Source of the DNA: an uncultured Christensenella sp.
GTDB lineage: Bacteria; Bacillota; Clostridia; Christensenellales; UBA1242
NCBI GenBank assembly: GCA_949293915.1
Contig: CASFFJ010000101.1
Location: 1-5,649 of the forward strand
DNA length: 5,649 bases
Direction: 5' to 3'
Positions 1-3,639 of this stretch are shown piece by piece (within the stretch, counting starts at the first letter, position 1; each line of letters opens with the position of its first letter). The notes under the pieces were generated by a model. That model saw nothing but the letters and a program-made list of their open reading frames with translations. It was not told where the DNA came from and ran no database searches. A program made the position numbers and the translations under genes.

Positions 1-1556
1 AGTTTTTCGGTAGTGTTAGCTACAACATAATAACCAATAGTATATTCTCCAGCAAAATCTGATATTTCTTCATTGTTATTTGTGAATTTAAATTCAACAG
101 CTTTGTTATATTTGCCAATGTTTTCATCAGCTGAATAGTTATAACCCTCATCGCCCTCTTGCAATTGAACTAACACGCCATCTTCCATCTTATAATTATC
201 CACATAATAAATAACTTTTGTGTTAGTATTTTGTATATATCGGATAAAAGTAAAGTCATTGTAAGAGCTAACTTTGTCTTCAGCATAAATTGCTGGCAAA
301 ACGATTTCGCTATAACCATATTTTGCTTTTAAGTCGTGTGCATAATCAGTATTAACATCTCCAACAACTGACTTAACACCATTAGTGTCTACCACTTCAT
401 AATCATAAGCAAAATATACATCAGGTTTAGTGTTGTCTTTAACATTCTTTACTACAACAGTGATAGACTTTTCATTACCATAAGCATCAACTATTGTATA
501 AGTAATCTCATAATTACCAACCAAATCTTTGTAACTATCCACCTCAAAGAATTCTGTAGTCATATCAAAAGTTAAATCGTTGTTTAACAAAGTCTTGCTT
601 ATACTGCTGTTATTAGAATTTGTGATTTTGATTGATTTTATATTGTATTGAACTTCATTATTAAGATTGTCATTAACTGTTAACTTATTAAGTTCAATAT
701 CAGTATCGCCTAATTCAATAGATGGAACATTAGGTGTAAATATTTTTAAATCACTAGAAGTAGGCGCCTCAAAATCATCACTAACATTAATTTTGAAAGG
801 CTCTGGTAAAGAATTAACTCCCTCATATTTATATTCAATGGTGTAATTACCAGATTCACTAGGTGTCAAATAATATTTACCATCTTTAGAAGTAAAAGCA
901 CTACCTTCTGCATTTAAAGTTTGTTTAGCGCCGTTTTTCATAACGACAATTTCGGCAGTTTCAGTTGTCGAGACAACCTCATCATTTACAATTTTATCCA
1001 CATAACCGACAGGTAGTTCAATAGGTGTTGTGCTTGTTTTCATATTTTTAGGCAACAACATATTGAGACCTTTATTCTCGCCTTCTTGTATAGTGAAGTT
1101 GATTGAATAAGACACATTCTCTACATTGACAGAATAAGTGTTGGAATAATAAGTTTTGTCCCCATCTTCAATAATGTACATTATATTATAAGTACCCTTA
1201 TTGGTTGAATTAACAATAACCTTATTGTCAGTTGCATTGAAACTAAAATAATTACTTACATTTTCTCCACCGACATAATAATCATGAGGATGTCCTGCTG
1301 GATCAATGACACGGATTGTATAATTTTCGCCATTCCAGTTAGATGCAAGTAAAGGAATTTCTAATTTTTCGCCCTTTGCAATATCAACAGTCTTTTTAGG
1401 CATTTTTATAGCACTAAGCGCTGCGTTATAATTTGCTTTAGCAGTTGTCATCTCGGCATAAGTAGTAAGTGTTGGGCAAATTGCAAAAATAAAACTAAAT
1501 AATGCAAACGCCATAAAACACATAATAACTTTAAAATATTTTTTGATTGATTTCAT
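1..1556 (-). CDS. Exported protein with Ig-like repeats (partial, C-terminus beyond window)
   Basis: The frame is open for 518 codons from the ATG at 1554-1556 to the left edge without a stop, so the protein is 3'-truncated by the window. The start is fixed by AGGAGA at 1562-1567, five bases upstream, and by a Sec-type signal peptide: Lys3/5/6/9, a hydrophobic core at about residues 10-29, and a plausible cleavage site after TYA (residue 34). Cys27 is not in a good lipobox. The rest is beta-rich, Asn/Thr/Tyr-rich and without further membrane segments. A G-x-Y-x-I-x-Y strand motif recurs at residues 121-127, 236-242, 347-353 and 503-509, suggesting four Ig-like domains of about 95-150 residues. 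The third ends in DAYGNEKSITVVV followed by DNTKP, typical of bacterial Ig-like/DUF5011-type domains. It is probably a cell-surface or secreted adhesin or structural protein; the anchor, if any, would lie in the missing C-terminus. Ligand and exact function cannot be inferred. Confidence 0.88.
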   Translation of the reverse strand, partial: MKSIKKYFKVIMCFMAFALFSFIFAICPTLTTYAEMTTAKANYNAALSAIKMPKKTVDIAKGEKLEIPLLASNWNGENYTIRVIDPAGHPHDYYVGGENVSNYFSFNATDNKVIVNSTNKGTYNIMYIIEDGDKTYYSNTYSVNVENVSYSINFTIQEGENKGLNMLLPKNMKTSTTPIELPVGYVDKIVNDEVVSTTETAEIVVMKNGAKQTLNAEGSAFTSKDGKYYLTPSESGNYTIEYKYEGVNSLPEPFKINVSDDFEAPTSSDLKIFTPNVPSIELGDTDIELNKLTVNDNLNNEVQYNIKSIKITNSNNSSISKTLLNNDLTFDMTTEFFEVDSYKDLVGNYEITYTIVDAYGNEKSITVVVKNVKDNTKPDVYFAYDYEVVDTNGVKSVVGDVNTDYAHDLKAKYGYSEIVLPAIYAEDKVSSYNDFTFIRYIQNTNTKVIYYVDNYKMEDGVLVQLQEGDEGYNYSADENIGKYNKAVEFKFTNNNEEISDFAGEYTIGYYVVANTTEK

Positions 1557-1588
1557 TATTGTCTCCTATTAAATATTTAGTCTAAATT

Positions 1589-1617
1589 ATTTTAAAATAT
1601 ATAGAGAATTTTGTCAA
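1589..1617 (-). promoter_or_regulatory. Sigma-A promoter of the Ig-like exported protein
   Basis: On the minus strand TTGACA (1612-1617, perfect -35) is separated by 17 bases from TAAAAT (1589-1594, -10). It lies about 35 bases upstream of the ATG at 1556, giving a short leader that contains the AGGAGA ribosome binding site. It sits between the terminator at 1686-1723 and the gene, so the exported protein is transcribed on its own. No operator-like repeat is evident around it. Confidence 0.85.
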
Positions 1618-1685
1618 TAAAATAGACTTGTTTTTTAAAAATTCTTACAAAATAGTTTAATATAAAAAACATATTTTATTGCAAG

Positions 1686-1723
1686 AAAAAAAACTAGTTA
1701 TGTCGAATTATAGACACAACTAG
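1686..1723 (-). terminator. Intrinsic terminator of the HicB-like operon
   Basis: In the minus-strand RNA, CTAGTTGTGTC (1723-1713) pairs with GACATAACTAG (1704-1694) across an 8-base loop, using one G-U pair, and is followed directly by eight U (1693-1686). On the plus strand the G-U position becomes an A/C mismatch and no U-run follows, so the terminator is specific for minus-strand transcripts. It begins 22 bases after the stop codon of the 175-aa gene. Confidence 0.9.
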
Positions 1724-1745
1724 CGTAAATAGTAATTAAAATGTT

Positions 1746-2273
1746 TTAAAGCCTAGAAAGTTGCTTGTCAGCATACTCTTTTGGAATAAAATTAAATTCA
1801 TCACTACTGGCAAGAAAATATTGACGTTCTCTATGCTTTTTTAACTTAGATAAGAAGTTTATATTTAACAGCTTATATCGTTCTATCAGACACTCATTTA
1901 AACGCTCAAAATCAACAGATTTTAATTTAATCAATTCATTCTTAGTATCCATTGCCCAATCTAGAGGACTTAGTCCATTAGATTCTTCAAAATTACATAA
2001 AATATTCATATTTTCAGGCGAAGTAACAATCCTTAAAATGATAGTAATTTTTTCAGCAATAGTACGTGGCAATTCTTTAACGGCATTGGCATCAAGATAG
2101 AAAAATTCATATAATTTATCTGGCTCGCCAAAGATAGCATTCGCCCTTTTTGAACGCTTCAAGACCACTCTATCGCCATAAACACCTCGACCGCGTTTGT
2201 ACTCTACAATTTCATAAAAATTATTGATTAAAAAGTCTAATTGCGCCCAATTTTTAGCATTTATTTTAACCAT
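1746..2273 (-). CDS. Unrecognised 175-aa protein, downstream partner of HicB-like gene
   Basis: I do not recognise this family. The 175-aa protein is soluble-looking, with no signal peptide or membrane segment. It is mixed alpha/beta by eye and slightly basic (about 29 Lys/Arg against 25 Asp/Glu). Basic clusters lie at residues 26-43 (K26, R27, R29, R35, K39, R40, K42, R43) and 143-150, which would suit nucleic-acid contact but prove nothing. Two cysteines (93, 128) form no metal motif. Translation probably starts at the ATG at 2271-2273, behind a modest GAGGT (2278-2282). The ATG is only 11 bases after the stop of the HicB-like gene, so the two are almost certainly co-transcribed and perhaps translationally coupled. 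It is far longer than HicA (usually 60-90 aa), and I cannot see HicA's G-S-H/dsRBD-like signature. By position it is a candidate toxin or effector partner of the HicB-like protein; that is inference only. Confidence 0.75.
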   Translation of the reverse strand: MVKINAKNWAQLDFLINNFYEIVEYKRGRGVYGDRVVLKRSKRANAIFGEPDKLYEFFYLDANAVKELPRTIAEKITIILRIVTSPENMNILCNFEESNGLSPLDWAMDTKNELIKLKSVDFERLNECLIERYKLLNINFLSKLKKHRERQYFLASSDEFNFIPKEYADKQLSRL

Positions 2274-2284
2274 AACTACCTCAA

Positions 2285-2554
2285 TTAAGCTAATGCATCA
2301 ACTAATAAAACAATATTTTTCTTGTTGTCTTTGTACACCTTTTCAAAATCAGTAGGAGACTCAATTTCGCAGTCAAATTTGATAGCACAATCTACAGTTG
2401 CACACAAAAATTCTTTAGCTTTAATATATGCATCCACAATTGTCTCGCCATCAGTAACTATACCTAAATCTGGGATTTTGATAGTATACCAACCAGTATT
2501 TGAGCCTTTTTCATCATCTTTATAAATAATTGCAGGATAAACCAAATCTTTCAT
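2285..2554 (-). CDS. HicB-like protein (type II antitoxin family, short form)
   Basis: This 89-aa protein has the layout of the HicB partial RNase-H-like fold: an N-terminal strand with YPA (6-8), a second strand pair G-W-Y-T-I-K-I-P-D-L (21-30) leading to the T-D-G-E-T turn (34-38), a helix DAYIKAKEFL (41-50), the I-E-S-P-T-D segment (64-69, equivalent to the usual I-P-x-P-S/T), and a last strand IVLLVDAL (81-88). HicB proteins bind and neutralise HicA mRNA-cleaving toxins, and many also bind their own promoter through a C-terminal ribbon-helix-helix or HTH domain. Here the chain ends right after the last strand, so that domain is missing. The start is supported by AAAGGAG (2560-2566), five bases before the ATG. 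It is the first gene of a two-gene operon; no HicA is recognisable next to it in this window. The fold assignment is fairly secure; an antitoxin role is inferred. Confidence 0.8.
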   Translation of the reverse strand: MKDLVYPAIIYKDDEKGSNTGWYTIKIPDLGIVTDGETIVDAYIKAKEFLCATVDCAIKFDCEIESPTDFEKVYKDNKKNIVLLVDALA

Positions 2555-2586
2555 ATTTGCTCCTTTGAGATAACACTCCTAATGAG

Positions 2587-2615
2587 ATTATATCACAAAA
2601 TTTATTTTATGTAAA
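2587..2615 (-). promoter_or_regulatory. Extended -10 sigma-A promoter of the HicB-like operon
   Basis: On the minus strand TTTACA (2610-2615) is followed after 17 bases by a perfect TATAAT (2587-2592) with a TG one base upstream of it (extended -10). The likely RNA start is near 2580, leaving a leader of roughly 25 bases that contains AAAGGAG. This gives the two-gene operon its own strong, independent expression. No clear palindromic operator overlaps it, in keeping with the lack of a DNA-binding domain in the HicB-like protein. Confidence 0.85.
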
Positions 2616-2873
2616 ACGATTTTAAATTAGAATTTATGATTGTTAAAAAAAATTTCTTCTTTAAAAATGTTGTTAATTTTTAAATTTTAGCGATTAGACA
2701 ATCCTAATGCCTAATAAAAAACTTTTTACCATATGTTTATTCATTTTTTTATTCTTAAAATTGATTGATTGTATAATTTTGAGATTGACATATATAAATA
2801 TTTTAATTTAATCTCGTTTGTAAAATTTTTATTAACAGTAAAACTATGATTTTTATATTACAACTTAAGATAT
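2616..2873. other. AT-rich intergenic spacer, no gene seen
   Basis: This stretch lies between the promoter of the HicB-like operon and the terminator of the 118-aa gene. It is very AT-rich, with frequent stops on both strands, and I see no ORF with a ribosome binding site, no tRNA-like fold and no convincing repeat. A plus-strand TTGACA near 2785-2790 has no good -10 at proper spacing. The spacer may be non-functional, or may hold a small RNA that cannot be recognised by eye. Confidence 0.6.
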
Positions 2874-2896
2874 AAAAAAATCCCATAAGGGATTTT
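2874..2896 (-). terminator. Intrinsic terminator of the 118-aa gene
   Basis: The minus-strand RNA forms an 8-bp perfect hairpin, AAAATCCC (2896-2889) with GGGATTTT (2884-2877), around a 4-base loop (2885-2888); the U-run that follows and overlaps the stem spans 2880-2874. The TAA stop of the 118-aa gene (2895-2897) overlaps the foot of the stem, so the terminator starts immediately at the end of translation. Confidence 0.88.
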
Positions 2897-3251
2897 AAAC
2901 ATTTAAGTCTGTATTATCTACATCTGTATCTGTATTTACATTGTTCTTATCTACATAATTATTTTTGTTGTTTAAACGACCTTCACAATATTTAGCGATT
3001 ATTTTTTTAAATTTGCCATTGTCTTTCTTTTTTTCAAATTCTTCAGACAATTCAGAGAGCAAAGGATACAATGCTTCGGTTAGAGCTTTATGCTCATCTG
3101 CATACACTTCTCGTGCTGCTTTTAAAGTAGTGGGTGATGTGCCCTTTTTTGTTGCCTGAGGTATATCTTGCGGTTCCATACCGTTAACTTTATCTATTCT
3201 ATTATTGGTAAAATCAATTTTCCCTTTATATATTTCCGTTGTAGTAGGCAT
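2895..3251 (-). CDS. Unrecognised 118-aa protein with Asn/Asp-rich tail
   Basis: I do not recognise this family. The 118-aa product has no signal peptide or membrane segment and is probably cytoplasmic. By eye it has three parts: a polar, Thr/Pro-containing N-terminus (1-40); a charged, probably helical segment (about 41-90) with heptad-like Leu/Ala spacing around ALTEALYPLLSELSEEF and a Lys-rich stretch K74-K83; and a low-complexity Asn/Asp/Thr/Val tail (93-118) encoded by imperfect ACAGAT-like repeats. The single Cys is residue 89. The start at 3249-3251 is fixed by a near-perfect AGGAGG seven bases upstream. With its own promoter and terminator it is a compact single-gene unit between rpoC and the HicB-like operon. 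Strong signals at both ends argue that it is a real, expressed gene, but sequence and context give no function. Confidence 0.8.
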   Translation of the reverse strand: MPTTTEIYKGKIDFTNNRIDKVNGMEPQDIPQATKKGTSPTTLKAAREVYADEHKALTEALYPLLSELSEEFEKKKDNGKFKKIIAKYCEGRLNNKNNYVDKNNVNTDTDVDNTDLNV

Positions 3252-3258
3252 ACTTTTA

Positions 3259-3264
3259 CCTCCT
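3259..3264 (-). promoter_or_regulatory. Strong Shine-Dalgarno site of the 118-aa gene
   Basis: AGGAGG on the minus strand lies seven bases before the ATG at 3251. It is the best match to the anti-Shine-Dalgarno sequence in the window and decides the start codon; it implies efficient translation. Confidence 0.88.
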
Positions 3265-3279
3265 GTATTTTATGACTAC

Positions 3280-3308
3280 ATATTAGCACATAAATTTAAA
3301 TTTGTAAA
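3280..3308 (-). promoter_or_regulatory. Extended -10 sigma-A promoter of the 118-aa gene
   Basis: On the minus strand TTTACA (3303-3308) is spaced 17 bases from TAATAT (3280-3285), with TG one base upstream of the -10. The spacing, -35 hexamer and extended -10 are the same as in the promoter of the HicB-like operon (2587-2615). The likely RNA start is near 3273, giving a leader of about 20 bases with the AGGAGG site. Confidence 0.8.
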
Positions 3309-3601
3309 TAGTTTTTTGATATTTTTTAGAAATATTTTTAGAAAATTTAATTAAAAATAATTTTACGAAAAAATGCCTTAAAATACTATTTTTTAGGTAA
3401 CTATTAAATAAATAATATTTTTTTATTAATTATTATTGCTTTTTTTATATTAGTATAAATAATATAACATTATTATATAATATAACACTCGCTAGAAATA
3501 TTTTTAATAAAAATATTTATGAATTTTTTCACAAGCTTATGCTTTACATATACAAAAAAATTAAGAACATATTTTAAAGTTTAAACTATTTTACATAGCA
3601 T
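3309..3601. other. AT-rich intergenic spacer between rpoC and the 118-aa gene
   Basis: This is almost purely A and T, with no ORF carrying a ribosome binding site and no RNA gene I can recognise. It contains runs of TATAAT-like words around 3450-3485 and one AT-only inverted repeat (listed separately). Upstream A/T tracts next to the promoter at 3280-3308 could act as an UP element, but no specific match is claimed. Confidence 0.6.
3496..3518. repeat. AT-only inverted repeat
   Basis: AAATATTTTT (3496-3505) and AAAAATATTT (3509-3518) are exact reverse complements around a 3-base centre. In a spacer this rich in A and T such a palindrome can arise by chance. It has no G-C pairs and no flanking U-run of terminator type. 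Confidence 0.5.
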
Positions 3602-3635
3602 AAAAAAAGTTAGGTTAAACTGCCTAACTTTTTTT
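3602..3635 (-). terminator. Intrinsic terminator of rpoC
   Basis: A7-GTTAGG (3602-3614) and CCTAAC-T7 (3623-3635) form a perfect 13-bp stem with an 8-base loop, beginning four bases after the rpoC stop codon. Read on the minus strand this is a GC-cored hairpin ending in a U7 run. The structure is symmetric and could also stop plus-strand transcripts, but no plus-strand gene leads into it. Confidence 0.92.
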
Positions 3636-3639
3636 AAAA

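Noticed and set aside
1476..1478. Lipoprotein lipobox at Cys27 of the exported protein
   Set aside because: The residues before the Cys (F-A-I) do not fit the lipobox consensus; a type I site after TYA at residue 34 fits better.
1746..2273. Identification of the 175-aa protein as HicA or as an ankyrin-repeat protein
   Set aside because: It is too long for HicA, and I cannot see the G-S-H signature. The single G-L-S-P-L-D-W-A stretch (100-107) resembles an ankyrin start but has no second repeat or the usual following helix pattern.
2322..2525. Plus-strand open frame opposite the HicB-like gene
   Set aside because: It is antisense to a gene with recognisable family motifs, with no promoter or ribosome binding site of its own.
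2785..2815. Plus-strand TTGACA as a promoter -35
   Set aside because: At 16-18 bases spacing there is no good -10, and no gene follows on the plus strand.
2965..3159. Plus-strand open frame opposite the 118-aa gene
   Set aside because: It is antisense to a gene with a strong promoter, Shine-Dalgarno and terminator. The hydrophobic translation is what a Lys/Glu-rich gene gives when read in reverse.
3438..3475. Plus-strand promoter (TTGCTT about 18 bases before TAATAT) leading to the hairpin at 3602-3635
   Set aside because: Such words are expected by chance in almost pure AT sequence, and nothing between shows an ORF or a stable RNA fold; a small RNA here is not supported.
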